From Asticcacaulis sp. SL142 (GTDB taxonomy: Bacteria > Pseudomonadota > Alphaproteobacteria > Caulobacterales > Caulobacteraceae), in contig NZ_CP113061.1 in NCBI RefSeq assembly GCF_026625745.1, positions 2,133,501 to 2,197,500 of the forward strand: a stretch of DNA of 64,000 nt, written 5' to 3'. The position numbers were made by a program, and so were the translations under genes. The notes under the pieces were generated by a model. The model had not been told where the DNA came from and ran no database searches. It saw nothing but the letters and a program-made list of their open reading frames with translations. Below are positions 52,693-61,963 of this stretch, in pieces (the first letter of the stretch is position 1; every line of letters starts with the position of its first letter).

Positions 52693-52825
52693 AGGCTATT
52701 GCTCTTCTTAAAAAAATTCATGTCGATACGCCACACACACAAAGACGCCCGACATTTTCGTCATGCACACCTTCATTACAAGTTCAGGTGCGCATTAATG
52801 GGCGGGAATCACCCCGCGCATCATA

Positions 52826-53464
52826 TCAGAAATATCGTTCCGTGACCCGAATGGTGTCGCCGGGTTGCACGGTTAGAGTTTGCGTCAGATCGACAGCGCG
52901 CTCCTCAGCAGAGTCAGCACTTTTTATATAGACCTTTTTCTTGTTCGCGCGATAGGTGAAACCTTGTGCTCGCGCCACCGCATTCATCACGGTCATGCCG
53001 TTGACGTAAGGATATTCGCCCGGACGGCTGACTTCACCCAGAACATAGAAGGGCCGGAACGTCAGAATTTCGATGCTGACGCGCGGGTCCTTAAGATAGC
53101 CTTCGCGCAGGACGGCTGCATATTGTTCCTGCAGCTCTCTCACACTCAGGCCCATCGCCTTAACTTCGCCTATCAGGGGCAGGGCGACCGTGCCCTGACC
53201 ATTGACGACGAATTCGCCGCTCAGGTCAGGTTCACCAAAGACGATGACCCGGATCTTATCGTCGGCGCCCATTTTATATTTATAGGCGTCAACGCTCGCA
53301 ACTGCGGTAGATAAGGTCGTCACCGGCGCCACTTGGGCCGCGGACTCAGACGCAGATGTCTGGGTTTGGGCCTGAATCTGGGCAAAGGCAAGACCGCCCG
53401 ACCCGACCGAAACCATGAGTATCGTTGCCAATACTAAGAAAATCTTTTTTACGTATACGTGCAC
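52826..53464 (-). CDS. Wza-like polysaccharide export protein (intact copy)
   Basis: The 212-residue protein has a signal peptide ending near residue 28 (GGLAFA-QIQ), the Poly_export motif MGADDKIRVIVFGEPDLSG, GQGTVALPLIGEV, and an SLBB domain (VLGEVSRPGEYPYVNGMTV). It should form part of the periplasmic/outer-membrane export channel in partnership with the Wzc-like kinase just downstream. It is shorter than E. coli Wza and lacks its C-terminal helix, as in alphaproteobacterial and GumB-like versions. The start is GTG at 53464 with a perfect AGGAGG about six bases upstream. Confidence 0.9.
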   Translation of the reverse strand: MHVYVKKIFLVLATILMVSVGSGGLAFAQIQAQTQTSASESAAQVAPVTTLSTAVASVDAYKYKMGADDKIRVIVFGEPDLSGEFVVNGQGTVALPLIGEVKAMGLSVRELQEQYAAVLREGYLKDPRVSIEILTFRPFYVLGEVSRPGEYPYVNGMTVMNAVARAQGFTYRANKKKVYIKSADSAEERAVDLTQTLTVQPGDTIRVTERYF

Positions 53465-53648
53465 GCTAAGCCTCCTGCCTCAACCCAAAAATATCTTTCA
53501 ATTTTTTGTTGCGGCGCAAATTCAGATAACGGATACGGATATAAAGTTCCAATTATGATATGTGTTTTTCCATGACTTTTAATAAGTAAATGGTTAACTT
53601 CACAACAGAACTACCCGGCGTGTAAACTGTGCAATTAATATGCCATTT

Positions 53649-54410
53649 TTATGTTACGTGGATAAATTGGCGCGTTTCATTATGAAGTCGCACACAGGTT
53701 AAGACCCCCGTGGCATAGGCGCCGGTATCTACCCCGACCCGCCAGGTAGAGTTAAAGGGTTCGGGCGTCGGCGTGTGGCCATGAACGACGACATAGTTGC
53801 AGGATTTGGTCGCCGATAAGAACTCAGCCCGTATCCACAACAGGGTCGTGGCGTCCTGATCATCCAGCGGCACACCGGGTTTGACCCCGGCATGGACAAA
53901 TACATAGTCCCCGCCGTAGACAATCAGCTTCATAGCGCAGATGGCCTCGAGGTGGGCGCGCGGCAAATTATTGCCAAACTGGTCGCGCGCCTCGATCCAG
54001 GCCTCAGCATCACTGCGCAAAGGCGGTGCCTGAACCCCATAATTCATAAGGGTTGTACCACCCCCGTGCTGCACCCAGGTCGCCCCGCTTTCGGGATCTT
54101 CGAGGAAGTTGATCAGCGACATCTCATGGTTACCCATCAGGACTTCGAGGTCGCACCAGATCTCGTCCTTAAGCTTTAGGATCGTTTCGATCACCTTGTC
54201 AGAGGCCGGTCCGCGATCGACATAATCGCCCAGCAACACCACCCTGGGCTTTTCCTGATAGGCGTAGGAGTCTTCGCGGATGGTATCAAGCATGCGGCTG
54301 AACAAATCAGCCCGGCCATGGATATCGCCGATGGCATAGGTCAGCCGGTCAACGATCGGCACAGGGTCACTCTTGCGCTTTGAAAACAGATTTTTGAAAA
54401 AGCTAATCAT
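53649..54410 (-). CDS. Metallophosphoesterase (PP2A/diadenosine tetraphosphatase-like)
   Basis: The 253-residue protein carries the calcineurin-type metal-binding motifs in order: GDIHGRADL, VVLLGDYVDRGP, VLMGNHEMS and VVHGHTPT. Such phosphoesterases include Ser/Thr protein phosphatases and Ap4A hydrolases; the substrate is unknown. It lies next to Wza/Wzc genes with tyrosine kinases, so a role in dephosphorylation of cell-envelope proteins or in signalling is possible but unproven. I use the ATG at 54410; a GTG eight codons upstream is less convincing. A basic N-terminus (FFKNLFSKRKSD) lacks a signal peptide. Confidence 0.88.
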   Translation of the reverse strand: MISFFKNLFSKRKSDPVPIVDRLTYAIGDIHGRADLFSRMLDTIREDSYAYQEKPRVVLLGDYVDRGPASDKVIETILKLKDEIWCDLEVLMGNHEMSLINFLEDPESGATWVQHGGGTTLMNYGVQAPPLRSDAEAWIEARDQFGNNLPRAHLEAICAMKLIVYGGDYVFVHAGVKPGVPLDDQDATTLLWIRAEFLSATKSCNYVVVHGHTPTPEPFNSTWRVGVDTGAYATGVLTCVRLHNETRQFIHVT

Positions 54411-54792
54411 GAAAACGCAATCAATCCGCCGCACAGGCTTTATGGTTATGAAGCCAGTCTAAACCAAAGATCACCTAAGTTCGCAATCTGAAAAGGGTTG
54501 CTGAAAATATTTCTTATCAAATTGCGGGGACAGAATAGATCATAAACCTTAACTTATGACCTTCAGTTTCATACATCAGGCGAGCGCACGGTTTGAGCGT
54601 GGTAAATCTATTGACAATCGCGCGCGAAGCCGCCAACAGATTTAGGGATTACCCCGTAGCTACGCTTCATCAGGTTTAGGATTTAATCCATATTTTTCAC
54701 AGCGTGATGCCCGGACATGCCCGGCGCGTTCACGATTTCTGACAGCATTTCCGGCATATTCGTCCGGTATTTTTAGACATTAGGATATAGTC
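54411..54792. promoter_or_regulatory. Intergenic region upstream of ugd
   Basis: The 382-bp gap separates the divergent phosphoesterase and ugd genes. I see a TTGACA at 54611-54616 without a clear -10 partner and an imperfect direct repeat around cagatttagggatta (54637) and caggtttaggattta (54671), 34 bp apart. No reading frame of note is present. Confidence 0.35.
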
Positions 54793-56097
54793 ATGCGCGT
54801 AACCATGATCGGTACAGGATATGTAGGCCTCGTCAGCGGCGCCTGCTTTGCAGATTTCGGCCATATCGTGACCTGCGTCGATAAGGACGCCTCAAAGATT
54901 GAGCGGCTGCAAGCCGGGGAAATTCCGATTTTTGAGCCGGGCCTTGATAAACTGGTCGAAACCAATGTGCGCGAAGGCCGCCTGTTCTTTGCCGTCGATC
55001 CGAAAGAAGCCATCGCCTCGGCCGATGCGATCTTTATTGCGGTTGGCACGCCGTCACGGCGCGGCGATGGCCATGCTGACCTGTCTTACGTCTATGCCGC
55101 CGCCGAAGAAATCGCCGATCTGATGGATGGCTTTACCGTCATCGTCAATAAATCGACCGTTCCGGTGGGCACCGGCGATGAGGTCGAAGCCATCATCAAA
55201 AAGCGCCGCCCGGACGCCGAATTTGCGGTCGTCTCCAACCCGGAATTCCTGCGCGAAGGGGCCGCCATCAGCGACTTCAAGCGCCCTGACCGCGTCGTCG
55301 TCGGCACCGAGGATGAACGCGCCCGCAATGTGATGCGTGAGCTCTACCGTCCGCTGAACCTGAATGAGAGCCCGCTGCTGTTTGTCGGTCGCCGCACCTC
55401 AGAACTGATCAAATATGCCGCCAACGCCTTCCTGGCCATGAAGATCACCTTCATCAACGAAATGGCCGATTTATCCGAAGCTGTCGGGGCTGACGTGCAG
55501 GCTGTGGCCCGTGGCATTGGGCTGGACAACCGGATCGGCACCAAGTTCCTGCACGCTGGCCCCGGTTATGGCGGTTCGTGCTTCCCCAAGGATACGCTGG
55601 CTCTGGTGAAAACCGCTGCCGACTATGGCACGCCGACCAAGCTGATCGAAGCCACCGTAGCGGTCAACGCCTCACGCAAAAAGGCCATGGCCGAAAAGAT
55701 CAAAAAGGCGCTCGGTGGTGATGTTTCCGGCAAGACAATTGGAATCTTAGGCCTGACCTTTAAGCCCAACACCGATGATATGCGCGACGCCCCGTCGCTG
55801 GATATCGTGCCCGCCCTTCAGGCTGCCGGTGCCACCATTCAGGCCTATGACCCCGAAGGCCGCCATGAAGCCGAAAAGCTGCTGAGCGATGTGGACTATA
55901 AGGCCAATCCGTATGATGCGGTGGCCGGTGCTGACGCCATGGTCATCCTGACTGAGTGGGATCAGTTCCGCGCCCTTGACCTCGACCGCGTCAAATCGGT
56001 CATGAAGGCCCCGGTCATGGTCGATCTGCGCAATGTCTATAAACCCTCCGAAGTGCGCTCGAAGAATTTTGATTACACCAGCATCGGTCGCCCCTGA
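54793..56097 (+). CDS. ugd: UDP-glucose 6-dehydrogenase
   Basis: The 434-residue enzyme oxidises UDP-glucose to UDP-glucuronate with NAD. It shows the GTGYVGLVSGACFADFGH NAD-binding motif at the N-terminus, PIFEPGLDKLV, NKSTVPVGTGD, SNPEFLREGAA, the catalytic Cys263 in GPGYGGSCFPKDT, and GLTFKPNTDDMRDAPS. AGGA precedes the ATG. It is followed by a bidirectional terminator and a convergent gene using its product. It lies upstream of the sugar precursor cluster. UDP-glucuronate could be used directly in an acidic polysaccharide. Confidence 0.96.
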   Translation: MRVTMIGTGYVGLVSGACFADFGHIVTCVDKDASKIERLQAGEIPIFEPGLDKLVETNVREGRLFFAVDPKEAIASADAIFIAVGTPSRRGDGHADLSYVYAAAEEIADLMDGFTVIVNKSTVPVGTGDEVEAIIKKRRPDAEFAVVSNPEFLREGAAISDFKRPDRVVVGTEDERARNVMRELYRPLNLNESPLLFVGRRTSELIKYAANAFLAMKITFINEMADLSEAVGADVQAVARGIGLDNRIGTKFLHAGPGYGGSCFPKDTLALVKTAADYGTPTKLIEATVAVNASRKKAMAEKIKKALGGDVSGKTIGILGLTFKPNTDDMRDAPSLDIVPALQAAGATIQAYDPEGRHEAEKLLSDVDYKANPYDAVAGADAMVILTEWDQFRALDLDRVKSVMKAPVMVDLRNVYKPSEVRSKNFDYTSIGRP

Positions 56098-56106
56098 TCA
56101 AGAAAA

Positions 56107-56132
56107 AGCCCGCCTCACCGGCGGGCTTTTTT
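56107..56132. terminator. Bidirectional terminator between ugd and the UDP-GlcA decarboxylase gene
   Basis: Arms 56107-56114 and 56120-56127 form a perfect 8-bp stem with a 5-nt loop; A5 on the left and T6 on the right let it work in both directions. Confidence 0.85.
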
Positions 56133-56153
56133 ATTTCGCTATCGACTGTGGGA

Positions 56154-57128
56154 TCAAAACTTGAACATGCCCTCAAGCGCGCCGTTTTTCACCAGCCCAT
56201 CGAAATAGTTGACGGTTTTGGTCAGGCCCTCACGCAGCGGCACCTTCGGCTCCCAGCCCAGCTTTTCCTGCGCCTGAGTGATGTCCGGGCGGCGCTGCTT
56301 GGGGTCATCCTGCGGCAGGGGCATGTGGACGATCTTTGATTTCGAGCCAGTGATGTCGATCACCATCTGCGCCAGTTCCAGCATGGTAAACTCCCCCGGA
56401 TTGCCGATATTGATCGGGCCGGTGATGTCATCGGGGGTGTTCATCAGGCGCACAAAGCCTTCGATCAGGTCATCGGCATAGCAGAATGAGCGGGTCTGCA
56501 GGCCTTCGCCGAAGATGGTGATGTCGCGCCCCATCAGGGCCTGCACGATAAAGCTTGAGACCACCCGGCCATCATTGGGGTGCATGCGCGGGCCGTAGGT
56601 GTTGAATATCCGCACCACCTTGATGTTCAGGCCATGCTGGCGGCGATAATCAAAAAACAGGGTCTCAGCGCAGCGCTTGCCCTCATCATAGCAGGAGCGT
56701 GGACCGATAGTGTTGACATTGCCCCAGTAGGATTCCGGCTGAGGGTGGACGCTGGGGTCGCCGTAAACTTCTGAGGTTGAGGCCTGAAAAATCTTGGCCT
56801 TCAGGCGCTTGGCCAGGCCCAGCATGTTGACCGAGCCCATGACCGAAGTTTTGATCGTCTGCACCGGATCGCGCTGATAGTGAATGGGTGAGGCCGGACA
56901 GGCCAGATTGTAGATCTCATCGCACTCGATAAACAGCGGATGGGTAATATCGTGGCGCAGCAGTTCAAAATTCGGATGGTCGCGCAGGTGCTGAATATTG
57001 ACATGCGCGCCGGTGTAAAAATTGTCGAGGCAGATGACATGGGCCCCTTCGCCCAGCAGCCGCTCACACAGGTGAGACCCTAAAAAGCCGGCCCCGCCGG
57101 TAACCAGAATACGCTTCATTAAATGCAT
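56154..57128 (-). CDS. UDP-glucuronate decarboxylase (UDP-xylose synthase)
   Basis: The 324-residue protein is an extended SDR. It shows [12 protein letters not shown] (NAD loop, 10-20), the catalytic Y147-x3-K151 in SCYDEGKR, and [11 protein letters not shown]. The CDNF-type LDNFYTG and the [14 protein letters not shown] segment are typical of UDP-xylose synthase. It converts UDP-glucuronate to UDP-xylose. It converges with ugd, whose product it uses. GGAG precedes the ATG at 57128; an internal ATG three codons later is possible. A dTDP-glucose 4,6-dehydratase annotation is less likely. Confidence 0.92.
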   Translation of the reverse strand: MHLMKRILVTGGAGFLGSHLCERLLGEGAHVICLDNFYTGAHVNIQHLRDHPNFELLRHDITHPLFIECDEIYNLACPASPIHYQRDPVQTIKTSVMGSVNMLGLAKRLKAKIFQASTSEVYGDPSVHPQPESYWGNVNTIGPRSCYDEGKRCAETLFFDYRRQHGLNIKVVRIFNTYGPRMHPNDGRVVSSFIVQALMGRDITIFGEGLQTRSFCYADDLIEGFVRLMNTPDDITGPINIGNPGEFTMLELAQMVIDITGSKSKIVHMPLPQDDPKQRRPDITQAQEKLGWEPKVPLREGLTKTVNYFDGLVKNGALEGMFKF

Positions 57129-57217
57129 GGTGAAACTCCGGAAAATATATAATTAAAAAAGGATAGCTTAAGACGCTTACCGTTAGCGGGCCTTTAATAG
57201 ACCCGTATCATCTCAGA

Positions 57218-58198
57218 TTAATAAGGCCGTGTTTTTTGCCAATGGGCCGCCGTGCGGATCAGGGTTTCCAGATCACTGTATTTCGGCTGCCAGTCCAGCA
57301 TGGACTTGATCTTGGCCACATCAGCCACCAGCGCCTGAGGGTCCCCCTCACGGCGCGGGCCAAAGCTGTGCGGCACCTCTATGCCCAACACCTTCTCGGC
57401 CATTTTGATGACCTCCAGCACCGTCAGGCCCTCACCCGTGCCAACGTTGAAAATCTGGCTGTCGCCGCCATCCAATAAGCGCTCAATCGCGGCCACATGG
57501 GCGGTGGCCAGATCGACGACGTGGATATAGTCGCGCACTGGCGTGCCGTCGCGGGTGTCATAGTCGGTGCCAAAAACGGTCAGCGGCTTGCCCTTACCCA
57601 AAGCGGCCTGACACATCAGCGGAATGAGATGGGTCTCGCACAGGTGGCTTTCGCCGATCTCACCGTCCGGGTCAGCGCCAGCGGCATTGAAATAGCGCAG
57701 AATGGTGTGCTTGAGGCCGTGGGCCTGCCCCATCCAGTACAGCGCCTGCTCAAAGGCCAGCTTGGACGCCCCATATGGGTTGATCGGCAAGGTCGGGTGG
57801 GTTTCCGGGATCAGATCGCTTTGCGGCGTCCCATAGGTGGCCGCCGTCGATGAAAACACCATCGCCTTAACGCCGCCCTCGATCAGGGCCGAGGTAAAGG
57901 CGGTCGCCGCCGCGACATTGTTATCGTAATATTTGGCCGGATCGCGCGTGCTTTCGCCGACAAGGCTAAAGGCTGCGAAATGGATGGCCGAGGTGATGCC
58001 GTAAGTCTCGATGGCCTTAAGGATCGCCTCGCGGTCACGCAGGTCTGCCTTGATCAGCGGCCCCCACTTGACGGCCCCTTCATGGCCGGTCACCAAACTG
58101 TCAAGCGTTACAGGTATATAACCCGACTGGTGCAAGACTTTGCAGGTCTGCGCCCCGATATAACCCGCACCGCCCGCCACCAATACAGCTTTTGACAT
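57218..58198 (-). CDS. galE: UDP-glucose 4-epimerase
   Basis: The 326-residue extended SDR interconverts UDP-glucose and UDP-galactose. It shows GGAGYIGAQTC, HFAAFSLVGES, the catalytic Y142-x3-K146 in PYGASKLAFE, and the C-terminal VLEVIKMAEKV-G plus GPRREGDPQALVADVAK region typical of GalE. It is minus-strand and divergent from galU. UDP-galactose supply links it to the galactose component of the polymer. Confidence 0.95.
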   Translation of the reverse strand: MSKAVLVAGGAGYIGAQTCKVLHQSGYIPVTLDSLVTGHEGAVKWGPLIKADLRDREAILKAIETYGITSAIHFAAFSLVGESTRDPAKYYDNNVAAATAFTSALIEGGVKAMVFSSTAATYGTPQSDLIPETHPTLPINPYGASKLAFEQALYWMGQAHGLKHTILRYFNAAGADPDGEIGESHLCETHLIPLMCQAALGKGKPLTVFGTDYDTRDGTPVRDYIHVVDLATAHVAAIERLLDGGDSQIFNVGTGEGLTVLEVIKMAEKVLGIEVPHSFGPRREGDPQALVADVAKIKSMLDWQPKYSDLETLIRTAAHWQKTRPY

Positions 58199-58399
58199 AT
58201 AAAATCGCTCCGGATATCGCGCGGCCTGATTTTCTTAACCTTAACCGCTTCAATTTAAATAAAATTTACATTCGTGATGCTAAAAAATTACAAATGGGCC
58301 ATTGCGGTTCCCGTCATCTGGCTTTAGCCTATTATTTTGCATAAGCGAAATATTTTTGTAGCCCATTTCTTTTGTTTTTCTTATTTCGAGAGGTCTCAC

Positions 58400-59275
58400 T
58401 TGACCAAATCCAAAGTTCGTAAAGCGGTCCTGCCGGTTGCCGGTCTGGGGACGCGTGTGTTGCCGGGCACCAAGGTTGTCCCCAAAGAATTACTGAACGT
58501 CGTTGACCGCCCGATCCTGTCCTATGTGGTGGCCGAAGCGCGCGCCGCCGGGATTGAGCATTTCGTCTTCGTCACTGGCCGCGCCAAGGGCTCGATCGAA
58601 GACTATTTCGACCATCAGGTCGAGCTTGAGGCGCAGTTACGCGCCAAGAATAAAACCGCTATTCTGGATGAACTTCTGGCTGAATTGCCAAAGCCCGGTG
58701 AGATGAGCTTCATCCGCCAGATGCAGCCGCTCGGCCTCGGCCACGCGGTTTATGCCGCCCGCGACATTATTGGTGATGAACCGTTCGCCGTCCTGCTGCC
58801 CGACATGGTGATGGATTCTGAGGTCTCCGCCCTGAAACAGGCCATCAATGCCTATGATCAAGTCGGCGGCAATATCATCGTCGTTGAGCAGGTGCCGCAC
58901 GACCAGACCCACCAGTACGGCGTGGTCGCCCTTGAATCGCAAAATGGCCGCCTCAACAAGATGACCGGCATGGTCGAAAAACCAGCCAAGGGTACCGCCC
59001 CGTCCAATCTGATTGTCTCTGGTCGCTATATCCTTCAGCCGGAAATTTTCGATTATCTGGCCACCCAGGAAAAAGGTGCTGGCGGTGAGATCCAGCTTAC
59101 CGATTCCATGTTCAAGCTGATGCAGGACCAAAGCTTCCATGCGCTTGAATATGATGGCACCACTTATGACTGCGGCGACAAGATCGGCCTTCTGCGGGCC
59201 AATGTCGCCATGGCCTTGAAGCGTGCCGATCTGGGTGATGCGGCCCGCGCCGCCCTCTCGCCCTTTTTTAATTAA
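58400..59275 (+). CDS. galU: UTP-glucose-1-phosphate uridylyltransferase
   Basis: The 291-residue protein makes UDP-glucose. It shows RKAVLPVAGLGTRVLPGTKVVPKELL (nucleotide-binding loop), VFVTGRAKGSIEDYFD and MVEKPAKG, matching bacterial GalU. The TTG at 58400 with GAGAGG six bases upstream is the best start; the TTG 21 codons upstream lacks a ribosome site and its extra residues look non-homologous. It supplies UDP-glucose to ugd and galE, and is followed 24 bases later by the phosphohexomutase. Confidence 0.95.
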   Translation: MTKSKVRKAVLPVAGLGTRVLPGTKVVPKELLNVVDRPILSYVVAEARAAGIEHFVFVTGRAKGSIEDYFDHQVELEAQLRAKNKTAILDELLAELPKPGEMSFIRQMQPLGLGHAVYAARDIIGDEPFAVLLPDMVMDSEVSALKQAINAYDQVGGNIIVVEQVPHDQTHQYGVVALESQNGRLNKMTGMVEKPAKGTAPSNLIVSGRYILQPEIFDYLATQEKGAGGEIQLTDSMFKLMQDQSFHALEYDGTTYDCGDKIGLLRANVAMALKRADLGDAARAALSPFFN

Positions 59276-59299
59276 TCCGCGATCACTGACGGACACCCC

Positions 59300-60802
59300 A
59301 TGACTCTGAAACCCAGAACTGACATCAAAGCCAATACGTTTGAAAACGAAACTCAGGCCTTTGTTAAGACCACAGGCTTTCGTGAATATGACGCGCGCTG
59401 GCTGTTTGGCGACGAAATCAACCTTCTGGGCATTCAGGCTCTGGGGCTTGGCCTTGGCACCTATGTGCAGGAACGCGGGGTAAAGCCGCGCATCGTGGTC
59501 GGGCACGACTACCGTTCCTATTCGATCAATATCAAGAACGCCCTGATCATCGGCCTGCTGCAATCGGGCTGCGAAGTGCTCGATATCGGGCTGTGCCTGT
59601 CGCCGATCGCTTACTTTGCGCAGTTTGATCTGGACGCGCCGTGCGTGGCCATGGTCACCGCTTCCCACAATGACAACGGCTGGACCGGCGTCAAGATGGG
59701 CTGTCAGGCCCCGCTGACCTTCGGGCCGGACGAGATGGGCCGCCTGAAAGAGATCGTCATGGGCGGTCTGGGTGTCGAAAAATCCGGTGGCAGCCTGACG
59801 CTGGTTGAGGGCGTTCAGGAACGCTATCTGGCCGATGTGGTCGCCAAGACCAAAGTCACCCGTCCGCTTAAGGTCATTTGCGCCTGTGGCAACGGCACGG
59901 CGGGCGCCTTTGCGCCTCAGGCCCTGCGCGCTATGGGCGTTGAGGTGATCGAGATGGATTGCGAGCTTGACAACACCTTCCCGAAATATAATCCGAACCC
60001 GGAAGACCACGAAATGCTGGTCGAAATGTCGAAGGCCGTCAAAGAATACGGCGCCGATCTGGCGCTCGGTTTCGATGGCGACGGCGACCGCTGCGGCGTG
60101 GTCGATAATACCGGCGAAGAAATCTTTGCTGATAAGATCGGCCTGATGCTGGCCCGCGACCTGAGCGAAATTTATAAGGACGCGACCTTCATCGTCGATG
60201 TCAAATCGACCGGCCTTTATAAGACCGACGAAATCCTCAAGAAGAACGGGGCCACCACCGTCTATTGGAAAACCGGCCACTCCTACATCAAGCGCAAGAC
60301 CGCCGAACTGAACGCTCTGGCCGGGTTTGAAAAGTCGGGCCACTTCTTCCTGGCCGGTGATATTGGCCGCGGTTATGACGATGGTCTGGTCGCCGCCGGT
60401 GCAATCCTTGCCATGATGGAACGTAATCCGGGCAAGTCCTTGTCAGAACTGAAATCGGCCCTGCCGCAGGCCTTTACGTCGCTGACCATGTCGCCCCATT
60501 GCGGCGACGAAGTGAAGTATCAGGTGCTGGAACGCATCGTTCAGGAATATGTCGATCTGCATGCCGCCGGTGGTGAAATTCTGGGCCGCAAGATCCTTGA
60601 GGTCATCACGGTCAATGGCGCTCGCGTCCATTTAGACGACGGCTCATGGGTGCTGGTGCGGGCCTCCTCGAACAAGCCGGAACTGGTGGTTGTGGTCGAA
60701 TCCTTACGCTCCGAAGACGACATGCGCGATCTGTTCCGTAAGGAAATCAAACCGCGTCTGGCGAATTATTCCGAGATCGGCAAATTCAACCAGGAGATTT
60801 AA
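59300..60802 (+). CDS. Phosphomannomutase/phosphoglucomutase
   Basis: The 500-residue protein has the alpha-D-phosphohexomutase features: phosphoserine S122 in TASHNDNGW, the Mg-binding loop DGDGDR at 259-264, and a sugar-binding AGFEKSGHFF segment. It interconverts hexose 6- and 1-phosphates; similar AlgC/PMM-PGM proteins use both mannose and glucose forms. It lies between galU and manC, so it probably supplies both glucose-1-phosphate and mannose-1-phosphate to the neighbours. Confidence 0.93.
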   Translation: MTLKPRTDIKANTFENETQAFVKTTGFREYDARWLFGDEINLLGIQALGLGLGTYVQERGVKPRIVVGHDYRSYSINIKNALIIGLLQSGCEVLDIGLCLSPIAYFAQFDLDAPCVAMVTASHNDNGWTGVKMGCQAPLTFGPDEMGRLKEIVMGGLGVEKSGGSLTLVEGVQERYLADVVAKTKVTRPLKVICACGNGTAGAFAPQALRAMGVEVIEMDCELDNTFPKYNPNPEDHEMLVEMSKAVKEYGADLALGFDGDGDRCGVVDNTGEEIFADKIGLMLARDLSEIYKDATFIVDVKSTGLYKTDEILKKNGATTVYWKTGHSYIKRKTAELNALAGFEKSGHFFLAGDIGRGYDDGLVAAGAILAMMERNPGKSLSELKSALPQAFTSLTMSPHCGDEVKYQVLERIVQEYVDLHAAGGEILGRKILEVITVNGARVHLDDGSWVLVRASSNKPELVVVVESLRSEDDMRDLFRKEIKPRLANYSEIGKFNQEI

Positions 60803-60886
60803 TCCCGTAAGGGGTAAATCCTCTTGGCGGACGTCCATAGACGCCATACTATAACTATAAATACAGACTAACTGGGGTTGAGGTAC

Positions 60887-61951
60887 ATGACGTTAAAAAT
60901 TCTGCCGGTGATCATGTCGGGCGGTTCAGGCACGCGCCTGTGGCCGATGTCGACCCCTGAAAAGCCCAAGCAGTTCCATGCCCTCGGCACCGAAAACACC
61001 ATGATTCAGGAAACCGCCCTGCGTTTGTCGGGCGACAATTTCCTGAAACCCATGGTGATCTGTGGCAAGTCCCACCGGGCGGTGGCGCTTGATCAATTAA
61101 CTGAGGCCGGTCGCAGCCCGCAGGCTATTATTGTCGAGCCGATGGCCCGCAATACCGCCGCGGTTGCCGCCGTCGCAGCCCTGGCCGCCATGGAGTACGA
61201 TCCCGAAGCCTTGGTGCTGATGGCCCCAGCCGATCACGTCATCACCCGCCCGCTGGCCTTCCGTCAGGTGGTGCTGGCCTCCGCCGACGTGGCGCGCGAG
61301 CGGATCGTGACCTTTGGTATCCGCCCGCTTAGCCCTGAAACCGGCTACGGCTATATTCAACGCGGCGAGGCCTTAACGGACAGTATTTTTGCCGTGCGCC
61401 GCTTCCTTGAAAAGCCCAATCTGGACACCGCCAGAACCTATCTGGAGGACGGCAGCTATGACTGGAACGCCGGGATTTTCCTGTTCTCCCCGCAGGTGAT
61501 GATCGAAGAACTGCGCGCTTATGCCCCCGAAGTTCTGTCGGCCTCTGAGGCGGCGTTTGCCAAGGCCCACCGCCACGCCGAGACCATTGAGTTGGAAGCC
61601 GAAGCGTTTTCGATGTGCCCGTCGATCTCCATCGACTACGCAGTCATGGAAAACACCGAAAAGGCCGCAGTCGCGCCCTGTCATATCGGCTGGGCCGATG
61701 TCGGCGGTTTCAGCGAACTGTGGCGTCTGGGCGCCAAGGATGAAAACGGCAACCACAGCATGGGCCCAAAAATCCTGATCGATGCCGAGAACTGCCTGAT
61801 CCGCGCCGAAGGCCCGCCGGTGGCCGTGATCGGCATGCGGGATACTATGATCATCTCGACACCTGCCGGGGTGCTGGTAGCACCCTTGTCGCTGGCGCAA
61901 GAGGTCAAAAAAGCCGCCGAAGCCGCAAAGTCCCTGCCGCCACACGCCTGA
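60887..61951 (+). CDS. manC: Mannose-1-phosphate guanylyltransferase
   Basis: The 354-residue protein makes GDP-mannose. It begins LKILPVIMSGGSGTRLWPMS with the nucleotidyltransferase loop, includes VEPMARNTAAVAAVAALAA, VLMAPADHVI, PETGYGYI and a RRFLEKPN segment. It has no C-terminal isomerase domain, so the bifunctional type is excluded. The ATG at 60887 with GAGG just upstream is preferred. It is followed by the AGE-family gene after only a few bases. Confidence 0.95.
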   Translation: MTLKILPVIMSGGSGTRLWPMSTPEKPKQFHALGTENTMIQETALRLSGDNFLKPMVICGKSHRAVALDQLTEAGRSPQAIIVEPMARNTAAVAAVAALAAMEYDPEALVLMAPADHVITRPLAFRQVVLASADVARERIVTFGIRPLSPETGYGYIQRGEALTDSIFAVRRFLEKPNLDTARTYLEDGSYDWNAGIFLFSPQVMIEELRAYAPEVLSASEAAFAKAHRHAETIELEAEAFSMCPSISIDYAVMENTEKAAVAPCHIGWADVGGFSELWRLGAKDENGNHSMGPKILIDAENCLIRAEGPPVAVIGMRDTMIISTPAGVLVAPLSLAQEVKKAAEAAKSLPPHA

Positions 61952-61963
61952 TTGAGCCCCATC

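Noticed and set aside
54611-54640. TTGACA at 54611 as a promoter for ugd
   Set aside because: No matching -10 box lies at suitable spacing and the site is about 180 bases from the start codon, so I do not list it as a promoter on its own.
58637-60343. A long open frame of about 570 codons on the minus strand opposite galU and the phosphohexomutase
   Set aside because: It lies exactly antisense to two well-conserved genes and its translation is His/Asp/Gln-rich with no family pattern; it is a by-product of GC-rich codon use.
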